From Lachnospiraceae bacterium UBA7060 (GTDB lineage Bacteria > Bacillota > Clostridia > Lachnospirales > Lachnospiraceae): 14,423 nucleotides of DNA. Made by a program: the position numbers and the translations under genes. Location of the stretch: positions 1-14,423 of the forward strand of contig DLAA01000142.1 in NCBI GenBank assembly GCA_002493835.1, read 5' to 3'. Shown here piece after piece: positions 5,982 to 12,892 of this stretch. Under the pieces are notes generated by a model. The model had not been told where the DNA came from, ran no database searches, and saw only the letters and a program-made list of their open reading frames with translations. The first letter of the stretch is position 1, and each line of letters begins with the position of its first letter.

Positions 5982-6087
5982 TTATTGTTTATATATAAAA
6001 TGATATTGAATTCGTTTTTCAGGCAGCAAATTGCTTTACAAAATAAGCAGGGAGCGGAGAACTGAAGGTGGAGCAGAGTGATCTATA

Positions 6088-7608
6088 ATGTATAAAAAGA
6101 ATGACATAGTCACCATTATGATAGAGGATATTGGCAATGACGGCGAGGGGATTGGGAAAGCAGATGGATATATTCTATTTGTTAAGGACGCTGTTATTGG
6201 GGATATGGTGGAAGCCCGTATTACTAAATGTAAAAAGAATTACGGTTATGCAAGAGTAGAGAAGGTGATTACGCCTTCTCCTTTTCGCGTGAAGCCGAAA
6301 TGTCCTTTTTACAGACAATGTGGTGGATGTCAGATTCAGGCATTGCAATACGAGAAACAGCTTGCTTATAAGCAGGATAAAGTGCGGGCAGATCTTTTGC
6401 GGATTGGCGGTTTTATGGCGGATCGGATCGATGCGGTCATGGAGCCGATTGTCGGTATGGAGGAGCCCTGGCATTATCGCAATAAAGCACAGTATCCAAT
6501 AGGATACGACAGAGAAGGAAATCTGGTTGCGGGATTTTATGCGGGCAGAACACATGACATTATTGCCAACACCGACTGCCCGTTAGGGCCGCCAGAAAAT
6601 AAAGTTATTTTAGAAGCTATTCTCTCCTATATGCGGGAGAACCATGTGAGTGCCTATCAGGAGACTTCGGGGGAGGGTCTAGTGCGTCATGTGTTAATTC
6701 GCACAGGTTTTTTTTCAGGGGAAATTTTGATCTGTCTGGTAATCAACGGGAAAAAATTGCCGGTTGAGGAAAAGCTCATAGCAAAGCTGACAGAATTAAA
6801 ATTAGACGGTTTTTGGCCGGCTGAAGAAACTAATCCGAAGATTGCTCGTGCACAAAAGCCTTATCGTAATTTGCCTAGTAAGCGAATAGCAAGTATTTCA
6901 GTCAGTATTAACAGGGAACAGACAAATGTGATTATGGGTAAAGAGATCCGTGTGCTTTGGGGCAGAGGATATATTGAGGACAGCCTACGAGTGCCGGATC
7001 CGATTGCTTTTTCCATTTCTCCGCTGTCCTTTTATCAGGTTAATCCTCGACAGACAGAAAAGCTGTATGGCCTTGCATTGGAATACGCGGAGCTGACAGG
7101 CAGGGAAACGGTGTGGGATTTATATTGTGGGATTGGGACGATTTCCCTTTTTATGGCAAAAAAAGCGAAAAAGGTGTACGGTGTGGAAGTTGTGCCTCAG
7201 GCTATAGAAGATGCCAGAGAAAATGCGCGCAGGAATGGGATTACCAACGTAGAGTTTTATATGGGAAAAGCAGAGGAGATACTGCCTGCTTTTTACAAAA
7301 GGGACAAAATGTTTTTCAATGGGAAAATGGATGAAAAAAATGAGATGGATCAACGACATCCCGACGTGATTGTTGTGGATCCACCCCGTAAAGGTTGTGA
7401 TGAAAAGTGTTTGAGCACAATGCTTGCAATGCGGCCGGATCGGATCGTTTATGTGAGCTGTGATTCAGCGACGTTGGCGAGGGATCTTAAGATTCTTTGT
7501 GAGGGAGGGTATGAAATAAAAAGAGGACGGGCGGTGGATCAGTTTGGGCATACTTGTCATGTTGAGGTAATAATAATGATGCAGTATTGTGGAAAAGAGA
7601 AGAATTAG
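6088..7608 (+). CDS. rlmD: 23S rRNA (uracil-C5)-methyltransferase, RlmD/RlmCD type
   Basis: 506 residues. An N-terminal TRAM RNA-binding domain (about 1-60) comes first. The [4Fe-4S] cluster ligands follow: C72, C78 and C81 (KCPFYRQCGGCQIQ) and C164 (NTDCPLG), matching the spacing in E. coli RumA. The C-terminal AdoMet methyltransferase domain has FYQVNP (Q317), DLYCGIGTISLF (344-355), D431 in VVDPPRKG, and the nucleophile C458 in YVSCDSATLARD. The enzyme methylates U1939 (and in Gram-positive RlmCD also U747) of 23S rRNA; which one applies here cannot be told from sequence alone. It is about 50 residues longer than most relatives. Part of the extra length is a lysine/asparagine-rich insert at about 403-425 between the AdoMet motifs. 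AAGGTGGAG lies upstream of the ATG. Last gene of the run, ended by the terminator at 7659. Confidence 0.93.
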   Translation: MYKKNDIVTIMIEDIGNDGEGIGKADGYILFVKDAVIGDMVEARITKCKKNYGYARVEKVITPSPFRVKPKCPFYRQCGGCQIQALQYEKQLAYKQDKVRADLLRIGGFMADRIDAVMEPIVGMEEPWHYRNKAQYPIGYDREGNLVAGFYAGRTHDIIANTDCPLGPPENKVILEAILSYMRENHVSAYQETSGEGLVRHVLIRTGFFSGEILICLVINGKKLPVEEKLIAKLTELKLDGFWPAEETNPKIARAQKPYRNLPSKRIASISVSINREQTNVIMGKEIRVLWGRGYIEDSLRVPDPIAFSISPLSFYQVNPRQTEKLYGLALEYAELTGRETVWDLYCGIGTISLFMAKKAKKVYGVEVVPQAIEDARENARRNGITNVEFYMGKAEEILPAFYKRDKMFFNGKMDEKNEMDQRHPDVIVVDPPRKGCDEKCLSTMLAMRPDRIVYVSCDSATLARDLKILCEGGYEIKRGRAVDQFGHTCHVEVIIMMQYCGKEKN

Positions 7609-7658
7609 GCGGTATAAACCACAAGATGTTGGTGGTTAAAGTCAAACAAGTTTGAATC

Positions 7659-7705
7659 GGGCAAAAATTGGACTGAAAAATGACCAGTTTTTGCCCTATT
7701 TTTTT
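7659..7705 (+). terminator. Strong rho-independent terminator after rlmD
   Basis: GGGCAAAAA-TGG-C pairs with G-CCA-TTTTTGCCC (7659-7673 against 7682-7696, two mismatches) around a short A-rich loop, followed by TATTTTTTTT. It closes the htrA-like/yhaM/rlmD transcription unit. Confidence 0.85.
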
Positions 7706-7743
7706 GCCCGATTTTATAGATGCACAGTGCTCGCCTAAAGGCG

Positions 7744-8127
7744 TGCACGGGATCTTACTTCTGCCAGCAGACAGGAGGCAGTCCAGATTGATCTATGCCC
7801 GGATCCTTATCCGGAAGCAGCTCCATCTGCAAAGCAGATGTGCCCTGCGCGGGACCTTGACAATTCACATACGATTGAGCTTATGATGGGTAATGTTTCC
7901 CTTAAAGTCAGCAATTCGGCAGATCCGTTTCTTCTGCAGCAAATCATCCGGATGCTGCGTACAGATCAATGTTAGCGGATATCTCCAGTGCCGATGCTAT
8001 CTATATCGTGACCGGGTATACTGACATGAGAAAATCTATTGATGGTTTATGCGCCCTGATCCAGGAACAGTTCCTTGCCAATGAGAACCTGAATGTACTC
8101 TATCTGTTCTGTGGACGGAAAAGATAA
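7744..8127 (+). mobile_element. IS66 remnant A: tnpA 3' part plus tnpB 5' part
   Basis: A truncated IS66 element of the same kind as the one at 1-1670; its first 178 bases are about 95% identical to 103-280. The tnpA part (7750-7975) reads DLTSASRQEAVQIDLC to DPFLLQQIIRMLRTDQC and its TAG overlaps the tnpB ATG (7969) as ATGTTAG. The tnpB part (7969-8127) starts MLADISSADAIYIVTGYTDM, shows the family's GYTDMRKSIDG and LYLFCGRK motifs, and is cut after the latter. The left cut at 7744 falls on the right arm of a small hairpin (GTGC-CGCC / GGCG-GCAC, 7727-7748). The right cut is a head-to-head joint to a different IS66 element. Confidence 0.85.
7969..8127 (+). pseudogene. tnpB: IS66 TnpB, truncated after the CGRK motif
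   Basis: 53 codons of an IS66 Orf2 protein (normally about 115 residues). The N-terminal half is intact, with VTGYTDMRKSIDG and VLYLFCGRK. Immediately after this conserved motif the sequence reads RK-R-stop because it has been joined to the reverse complement of another tnpB at the equivalent place. TnpB is an accessory protein required for IS66 transposition; its exact biochemical role is not established. Confidence 0.8.
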
Positions 8128-8254
8128 AGCGTATCTGGAACATACGGTCTGCTCCCGGTTTGCGTTTCAATGAGCGCCGCCAGCCGGTCTATGCCGGAGC
8201 GCAGGTCTGTGTATCCGCAGACAATATAAACTACCTTGAAACAGATGGCATCAT
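8118..8254 (-). pseudogene. tnpB: IS66 TnpB 5' fragment, minus strand
   Basis: Begins at an ATG overlapping the tnpA stop (TAATG). One base has been lost after about seven codons. It then reads VVYIVCGYTDLRSGIDRLAA and DTLYLF, the same domain as the plus-strand fragment it meets, but only distantly similar to it (CGYTDLRSGIDR against TGYTDMRKSIDG). It stops being IS66 sequence at the head-to-head joint. Confidence 0.75.
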
Positions 8255-8626
8255 TAAGCATTCCGCATCACCTCAAGAACTGCTGCAAGCAATGGCATGG
8301 ACGTGGATTCTGTTACATGGATGGACCCCCCTTTTATGGAAATATCCAGTCCCAACTGTGCATTGCCGTCTTTGTGTTCCTGCTGCTGTAAAAGCCCGGG
8401 CTGTACAGGAACTGAACTATCTGCTGCGCGGTTATTTCCCCCTGAATGGTTTCAAGGCAGGCTTCCCTCATACGGCGGAGCCTGTAATAATAATTCGATT
8501 TTGTGATACCGTGGCGGGCACACCAGCTGACGACGCTCATGCCGGCCGGCTCTGACAGTTCCTGATCTGGTCGGTCCATTCCCGGAGACGGTACTGCTCA
8601 GCCATCATAGTTGTTTCTGAACTCAT
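8254..8626 (-). pseudogene. tnpA: IS66 accessory protein TnpA with two frameshifts
   Basis: Starts MSSETTMMAEQYRLREWTDQ at 8626. A single-base loss near GATCAGGAA (about 8562) moves it to the frame reading GMSVVSWCARHGITKSNYYY, the helix-turn-helix of IS66 TnpA. A second slip around 8395-8415 gives the frame reading VQPGLLQQQEHKDG and then GLDISIKGGSIHVTESTS, ending PLLAAVLEVMRNA-stop, the typical C-terminal strand and helix. Full family length is therefore recoverable, but the gene is dead. Confidence 0.8.
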
Positions 8627-8646
8627 AGACTTACCTCCGTACATCG

Positions 8647-8677
8647 GTATCAAAAGTTGAAACTTAACTTTTGATAC
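8647..8677. repeat. Perfect 12-base inverted repeat upstream of the minus-strand tnpA
   Basis: GTATCAAAAGTT (8647-8658) and AACTTTTGATAC (8666-8677) surround a 7-base spacer, 20 bases ahead of the tnpA start codon on the minus strand. It has no T-run. It may be an operator, an old element end, or a leader hairpin of the IS66 element. Confidence 0.5.
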
Positions 8678-8850
8678 TCGTGATTGAAATATAGTCTATT
8701 CTCCCATACTTCTTCATATCAGTCGAGGTACGCACTATCTACCGTTTACGTATCGGCTCCTGGTTAAGCTTTTCTATCCCATCATATTTTATAAAACGTA
8801 TACGGGCGCGTGGAAAGAAATTTTGCGTTTTTTTTCGAACAGCGGAGCTG

Positions 8851-9132
8851 TTGTGTGCTGCAGTAAAAAGATATATGGTAGAAGCGGCCAAAACAAAAAG
8901 TGAAAAAGAGAAGGTAAAAGATGTTACAGTACAAAATTTAATTAATTGGGGCGTGGTTAAGAATGTAGATGGAACATTGTTACCGACAAATGCTTTTGTT
9001 CTGCGGACAGATAATGTATTCCCGTTTGCCCAAATTCAGTGCGCGTTGTTTAAAGGAAATAAAAGAGATTTTGAGGGATCGATTTATGAGCAAATTGAAG
9101 AAGCCTATGCATTCGTATTGAAACTCATTTAG
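8851..9132 (+). pseudogene. ATP-binding/AlbA-type (RecG-like) protein, internal fragment
   Basis: About 75 residues (from VKDVTVQNLINWGVV through LPTNAFVL, PFAQIQCALFKG and FEGSIYEQIEEAYAFVL) match the middle of the ATP-binding proteins with an N-terminal Schlafen AlbA_2 domain that are common in gut Firmicutes. This region sits between the AlbA_2 domain and the C-terminal ATPase/winged-helix part. Both flanking domains are missing, and the frame ends at a TAG where the family would continue. The only start is a TTG at 8851 with no ribosome site, and the frame is open back to about 8697 without recognisable sequence. It is a relic. Such proteins occur often near mobile elements and some act in phage defence; no function can be claimed for this piece. 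Confidence 0.6.
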
Positions 9133-9275
9133 GCAAACGGGGCTTGAATAGTAATTATCAGACATAGCGCCATGGTAAATTTATACAGATCATTTTATAA
9201 TATGGTTTATCAAAATCCTGTAAAAAGCTTGGCGGAAGGCTGGTTTCATATTTTAACTGTATCTTAAAAAAAGTA

Positions 9276-9306
9276 TTGACTCCTACGCTGCGTAATAGTT
9301 TATACT
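9276..9306 (+). promoter_or_regulatory. MerR-type promoter with 19-base spacer and central dyad
   Basis: TTGACT (9276-9281) and TATACT (9301-9306) are separated by 19 bases, two more than normal. The palindrome TACGC-T-GCGTA (9284-9294) lies near the middle of the spacer. This arrangement is the hallmark of promoters switched by MerR-family activators, which bend the DNA to realign the two boxes. The promoter lies 31 bases upstream of the MerR start codon, so autoregulation is expected. Confidence 0.8.
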
Positions 9307-9336
9307 ACAGTTACCAAGCAAATGGAGGATACGCCA

Positions 9337-10071
9337 ATGATGACAATACATGAGGTGAGCAAGCTTGCCGGAGTGAGTATACGCACTCTGCAATATTATG
9401 ACAAGATCGGCCTTTTGCATCCGGCGGGATATACCGATGCGGGATACAGGCTGTATGACGATATAGACCTGGAACGCCTTCAACACATCTTACTTTTTCG
9501 TGAACTGGAGTTTCCTCTGAAGGATATCAAGGCAATCTTGAATAGCCCTGACTTTGATAGGAGCAAGATATTAGAACAGCAGATAGAACTGTTGAAACTA
9601 AAGAAGGAGCATCTTGATAATTTGATAAACTTTGCGTTTGGAATAAAAATGTTAGGAGTGAAATATATGGATTTTACAGCTTTTGATAGAAGCAAATTGG
9701 ATGAATACTCCAGACGGGCGAAAGAACAGTGGGGAAATACGGCGGAATATAAGGAGTTTGCAGAGCGGACCAAAAATCGGTCAGATGAAGAAGATAGGCT
9801 TTTAGCTGACAGATTTATGCTGCTTTTCAAGGAGGCTGGGGAGATCAGGCATTCTGATCCGGCTTCTTCAGATGCGCAGGAGCTGGTGAAGAGAATACAG
9901 GACTTTATCACGGAGAATATGTACACCTGCTCCAACAAGATTTTGAGAGGTCTTGGGAAAATGTATTCCGGTGGTGGTGATTTCACAAAGAATATTGATG
10001 AATATGGCGGTGAAGGAACTAGTGAGTTTATTGACAGGGCGATTCAGATATATTGTGAAAAAGCGGAATAA
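9337..10071 (+). CDS. MerR-family regulator with TipAS effector domain
   Basis: 244 residues. The winged helix-turn-helix occupies about 1-70 (TIHEVSKLAGVSIRTLQYYD, GLL.P, AGYRLYDDIDLERLQHIL). A long dimerisation helix spans about 75-115 (EQQIELLKLKKEHLDNLI). A C-terminal TipAS/Mta-type domain (about 125-240) includes YKEFAERT, ADRFMLLFKEAG, FITENMYTCSNKILRGLG and YGGEGTSEFI. TipAS domains bind hydrophobic or thiopeptide-like drugs, and the regulator then activates transcription, often of its own gene. The start at 9337 has GGAGG 8 bases upstream; the frame is open to 9322 but with no better start. There is no neighbouring efflux gene, so the target besides itself is not visible. A terminator follows at 10090. 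Confidence 0.9.
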   Translation: MMTIHEVSKLAGVSIRTLQYYDKIGLLHPAGYTDAGYRLYDDIDLERLQHILLFRELEFPLKDIKAILNSPDFDRSKILEQQIELLKLKKEHLDNLINFAFGIKMLGVKYMDFTAFDRSKLDEYSRRAKEQWGNTAEYKEFAERTKNRSDEEDRLLADRFMLLFKEAGEIRHSDPASSDAQELVKRIQDFITENMYTCSNKILRGLGKMYSGGGDFTKNIDEYGGEGTSEFIDRAIQIYCEKAE

Positions 10072-10089
10072 TAAGCTGGATTATTTGTT

Positions 10090-10117
10090 AGGGAGTCGGG
10101 AAACCGGCTCTCTTTTT
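10090..10117 (+). terminator. Terminator after the MerR gene
   Basis: GGGAGTCGG (10091-10099), loop GAAA, CCGGCTCTC (10104-10112), then TTTTT. The GAAA tetraloop and GC-rich stem make it convincing; it lies 19 bases after the stop codon. Confidence 0.85.
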
Positions 10118-10537
10118 CTACATTGTATTTGAAATAATGCGGTGTCAGGCCACAGGCCGATTTAAACTAGCGAATTATGTGATATGGTTTCATGTCTGTA
10201 CTCGGGGCTGTGCTTTCAATTAAAAACGAGGCGCACTTATAACTGCTTGAAATATGCTTTCAACTCCGCTTTGCAATGATCGTCAAGCTGCTTCATTTCA
10301 CGTCCTCGAATAGCAGCATCCAAATGATATTAAGATGACAACGCAAATGTTTGGATACTATTCTTTGAGCCGAGAAACTGCTTGTTAAAGGTATGATCGT
10401 AGTAAAAGTGCGCGCTGTCAAACAGTTGTACAGATTGCATTTGCCTTCTAAACGTAGTATTCTATATATCAGCAAACAGACGTTGCACCGTTATCCGGTT
10501 GTGTGCTGAAATTTATTATGCAAGGAAGTTGTTTGAT
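10118..10537. other. 420-base intergenic region with little recognisable content
   Basis: No gene is convincing here. On the minus strand 10237-10326 reads about 29 codons ending CKAELKAYFKQL-stop, which looks like the tail of a lost protein I cannot name. A weak promoter candidate for the DegV gene is TTGCCT (10441-10446) with TATATA (10463-10468) at 16-base spacing. The rest shows no repeat, RNA fold or element end that I can support. Confidence 0.4.
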
Positions 10538-11476
10538 ATGGGAGAAGCATTTCATATTATCAGTGATGGCTCCTGTGATCTGCCATCGACGCTGGCACAG
10601 GAAAAAAATGTCACTGTCGTGCCTTTTTATGTGTCTTTTGACGAGGAACAGTATTTTAAGGAAAATGTGGATATTGCCATCCGGGACTTTTATCAGATGA
10701 TGGTTGAGAAAAAGGGCGTATATCCCAAGTCTTCCATGCCTTCTATTCAGGACTATGAGGAGGCCTTTCGCCCTTTTGCAGAAAATGGCATTCCTATCAT
10801 ATGTATCTGTATCACCACAAAGTTCAGCGGTTCCATGCAATCTGCGCTCAATGCAAGGGGACTTATTCTGGAAAAGTATCCACATGCTGAGATTACCGTT
10901 ATTGATGCGGCCATTAATACGGTTCTGCAGGGTCAGTATGTTCTGGAGGCGGTCAGTCTGCGGGATCATGGCTTCAGCTATCAGGACACTATAGCGCGGC
11001 TGGAAGCTATCAAAGGCACTGGTCGGATTTTTTTTACTGTAGGAAATATGGAGTATTTAAGACATGGAGGCCGAATTGGAAAGGTGGCGGCTCTTGCAGG
11101 AGGCGCACTGGACATTCGTCCTGTTATTACGTTGAAACAAGGTGAAATTTTTCCCTCTGGGCTTGATCGGGGACGAAAGCGCACTCTGAAAAAGGTGATG
11201 GCGCTCCTTCTGGAATATCTGCAGGACAGTTCTTTAGGAATTGATTGCTACAGCCTTGCCGTTGGGTATGGTTATGATCGTGAGGAGGGAATGGCTTTTC
11301 GAGATCAGGCGCTTTCCACTCTCCATGAAGAGGGATATGTCATAGAAGAAATACCTGTTTATCAGATCGGAGCTACCATTGGGGTACACACGGGGCCTTA
11401 TCCGCTGGGATTTGGGATCATTGAGAAAGGGATTCACACGGCTAAATATGGAGAGTATGACAAAAGCAGCTTTTGA
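10538..11476 (+). CDS. DegV-family fatty-acid-binding protein
   Basis: 312 residues. DegV proteins bind a single fatty acid; in FakB-type members this presents the fatty acid to the kinase FakA for phosphorylation and entry into phospholipid synthesis. Visible features are the N-terminal ISDGSCDLP, PKSSMPSIQDYEEAF, TTKFSGSMQSA (the ligand-contacting SGS-like loop), the EYLRHGGRIGKVAALAGGAL motif, IRPVITLKQGEI with the arginine-rich RGRKRTLKK, and IGATIGVHTGPYPLGFG near the end. The start at 10538 has AAGGAA 10 bases upstream; an earlier in-frame ATG-like codon at 10499 has none. No fakA gene is adjacent. The MBL hydrolase gene follows after 100 bases in the same direction without a clear terminator, so read-through is likely. 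Confidence 0.9.
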   Translation: MGEAFHIISDGSCDLPSTLAQEKNVTVVPFYVSFDEEQYFKENVDIAIRDFYQMMVEKKGVYPKSSMPSIQDYEEAFRPFAENGIPIICICITTKFSGSMQSALNARGLILEKYPHAEITVIDAAINTVLQGQYVLEAVSLRDHGFSYQDTIARLEAIKGTGRIFFTVGNMEYLRHGGRIGKVAALAGGALDIRPVITLKQGEIFPSGLDRGRKRTLKKVMALLLEYLQDSSLGIDCYSLAVGYGYDREEGMAFRDQALSTLHEEGYVIEEIPVYQIGATIGVHTGPYPLGFGIIEKGIHTAKYGEYDKSSF

Positions 11477-11576
11477 CCAGATAAGAGTGAGTCTTTAGGC
11501 ATAGCTGGATAAAGCAGAACTTGAATTCACAGTATATCTTTTTTGTTACAGTAATTTTGAAAGGATGACGATTGGA

Positions 11577-12224
11577 ATGAACTTAAACCACATCACAGTA
11601 AATACGCAGAGCAGTATCCGGATAGAAGGATCCCAGATATTATATTTTGATCCTTTTCAGATTAAGACTCCCGTCAGCGATGCGGACGTAATTTTTATCA
11701 CTCACGATCATTACGATCATTTTGATCCTTCTTCCATTGAAAGGGTAAAAAAGGAGAATACGCTTCTGGCAGCGCCGGAGTCTATGAAAAGGAAGGTTCT
11801 TTCTGAATCGGGCATATCGCTTGACAGATGCATGTTTTATCAGCCTGGCGGAATATATGAGCAGGGGAATCTTTTGATTGAGACGGTTCCCGCGTATAAT
11901 AAGCTGAAGCCATTCCATCCGAAGGGGAAGAAGTGGCTGGGATATATTGTAAAGATGGATGATGTCCGCTACTATGTATCCGGCGATACAGATGTGAATG
12001 AGGACATAAAAAAGGTACGGTGTGATGTAGCCATACTGCCAATCGGAGGTCATTTTACTATGGATAAAAAGCAGGCGGCAGATTATACCGCCCTGCTGAA
12101 ACCCAAAGCTGTGATCCCGACACATTATGGCAGTATCGTAGGAAATAAGGCTGACGAACAGGATTTTAAAAGGAATCTGGAAGGGCTGGGGAGCAGTATC
12201 CAGGTAGAGCTGAAGCTGAACTAA
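11577..12224 (+). CDS. MBL-fold metal-dependent hydrolase (UlaG/YtkL-like)
   Basis: 215 residues. The metallo-beta-lactamase fold is shown by THDHYDHFD (H43, H45, D47, H48), VSGDTDV with the bridging D137, and IPTHYGS with H183. The short form, with HITVNTQSSIRIEG at the N-terminus and PIGGHFTMD late on, is that of the UlaG-like 'metal-dependent hydrolase' branch, whose substrates are mostly unknown. A soluble cytoplasmic protein is expected. An ATG at 11565 in the same frame touches its would-be ribosome site (GAAAGG), so 11577, which places AAAGG about 12 bases upstream, is preferred, though not firmly. Its stop codon overlaps the stop codon of the converging ktrA gene (12221-12224), with no terminator between. 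Confidence 0.85.
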   Translation: MNLNHITVNTQSSIRIEGSQILYFDPFQIKTPVSDADVIFITHDHYDHFDPSSIERVKKENTLLAAPESMKRKVLSESGISLDRCMFYQPGGIYEQGNLLIETVPAYNKLKPFHPKGKKWLGYIVKMDDVRYYVSGDTDVNEDIKKVRCDVAILPIGGHFTMDKKQAADYTALLKPKAVIPTHYGSIVGNKADEQDFKRNLEGLGSSIQVELKLN

Positions 12225-12868
12225 AGTTTTCTGAGTCTCGACGGATTTGCGATCACGATAAGCTTCATGGTCTGACTTAGAGGCTTTTCGGGATCGATAT
12301 CCGTGCGGACGTTTCCGTCCTGAATGATTGCCACGACGTTTATAGAATATTTTTTCCTTAAATTTAACTCCAAAAGTGATTTTCCGTTCCACTCTGGCCT
12401 GACCTCAAATTCGATCATGGAGACGTCTGTCGAGAGATCCATAATATCCACAAAGCCGGAGCTCAAGAGATTTTTGGCGAGTCTGACGCCGGATTCACGT
12501 TCTGGGAATACGACCCGGTCCGCACCGACTTTACTTAGAATTTTACAGTCCATTTCTGTAGCGCATTTTGCGATAACGGTTTTAACGCCGATTTCCTTAC
12601 ACAGCATGGTTGCCATCACACTGGCTTCCAAACTGCTTGCCATAGCGATAATTACAACATCGATATTGGCGATGCCGAGTTGTTTAATAACTTCCGGTTC
12701 AGTGATATCTGCGCATTTACAGTAGGGAATTTCCGCTATGGCGGCGTTAACGAGCTCTTCATTTAAATCGACGGCAAGAACCTCTGCCCCGTTTCTCACA
12801 AGCTCTTCTGCAACAGCCCTTCCATATCTGCCGAGTCCAAATACCGCATAGGATTGATTGATACCCAT
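12221..12868 (-). CDS. ktrA: Potassium uptake regulatory subunit KtrA/TrkA (RCK domain)
   Basis: 215 residues. A Rossmann-type RCK_N domain (about 1-125) has FGLGRYGRAVAEEL (G11-x-G13-xx-G16) and the nucleotide-ribose Asp D34 (VLAVDLN). An RCK_C domain (about 135-215) follows, with EFEVRPEWNGKSLLELNLR. These octameric ring proteins bind ATP/ADP on the N-domain and, in several Firmicutes, c-di-AMP on the C-domain, and gate the KtrB channel at the inner face of the membrane. The ATG at 12868 has AAGGAAG 9 bases upstream. It lies 24 bases after ktrB in the same operon. No terminator is seen at its 3' end, which overlaps the MBL gene by 4 bases. Confidence 0.93.
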   Translation of the reverse strand: MGINQSYAVFGLGRYGRAVAEELVRNGAEVLAVDLNEELVNAAIAEIPYCKCADITEPEVIKQLGIANIDVVIIAMASSLEASVMATMLCKEIGVKTVIAKCATEMDCKILSKVGADRVVFPERESGVRLAKNLLSSGFVDIMDLSTDVSMIEFEVRPEWNGKSLLELNLRKKYSINVVAIIQDGNVRTDIDPEKPLSQTMKLIVIANPSRLRKL

Positions 12869-12892
12869 AAATTTACTTCCTTTCGCAATCTG

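Larger units (their letters stand above)
8118..8640 (-). mobile_element. IS66 remnant B: complete but frameshifted tnpA plus tnpB 5' part, minus strand
   Basis: A second, clearly different IS66 element lies on the minus strand and runs into remnant A head to head. It has tnpA (8254-8626) with a clean ribosome site (GGAGG, 7 bases before the ATG at 8626), then tnpB starting with TAATG overlap and cut at about 8118-8126 after LYLF. Neither gene is intact. No end repeat that I can recognise is present upstream of tnpA; a 12-base perfect inverted repeat is at 8647-8677. Confidence 0.85.

Noticed and set aside
7617..7640. AACCAC/GTGGTT stem-loop just after rlmD as terminator
   Set aside because: No T-run follows; the terminator at 7659-7705 is far stronger.
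8160..8555. 131-codon plus-strand frame
   Set aside because: It is antisense to the minus-strand IS66 tnpA/tnpB remnant, whose frames match known families.
9172..9267. 31-codon frame MVNLYRSFYN... before the MerR promoter
   Set aside because: No ribosome site, no promoter of its own and no recognised family; likely chance.
10237..10326. Minus-strand frame of about 29 codons ending AYFKQL
   Set aside because: No start with a ribosome site and no recognisable family; noted only as possible remnant in the intergenic entry.
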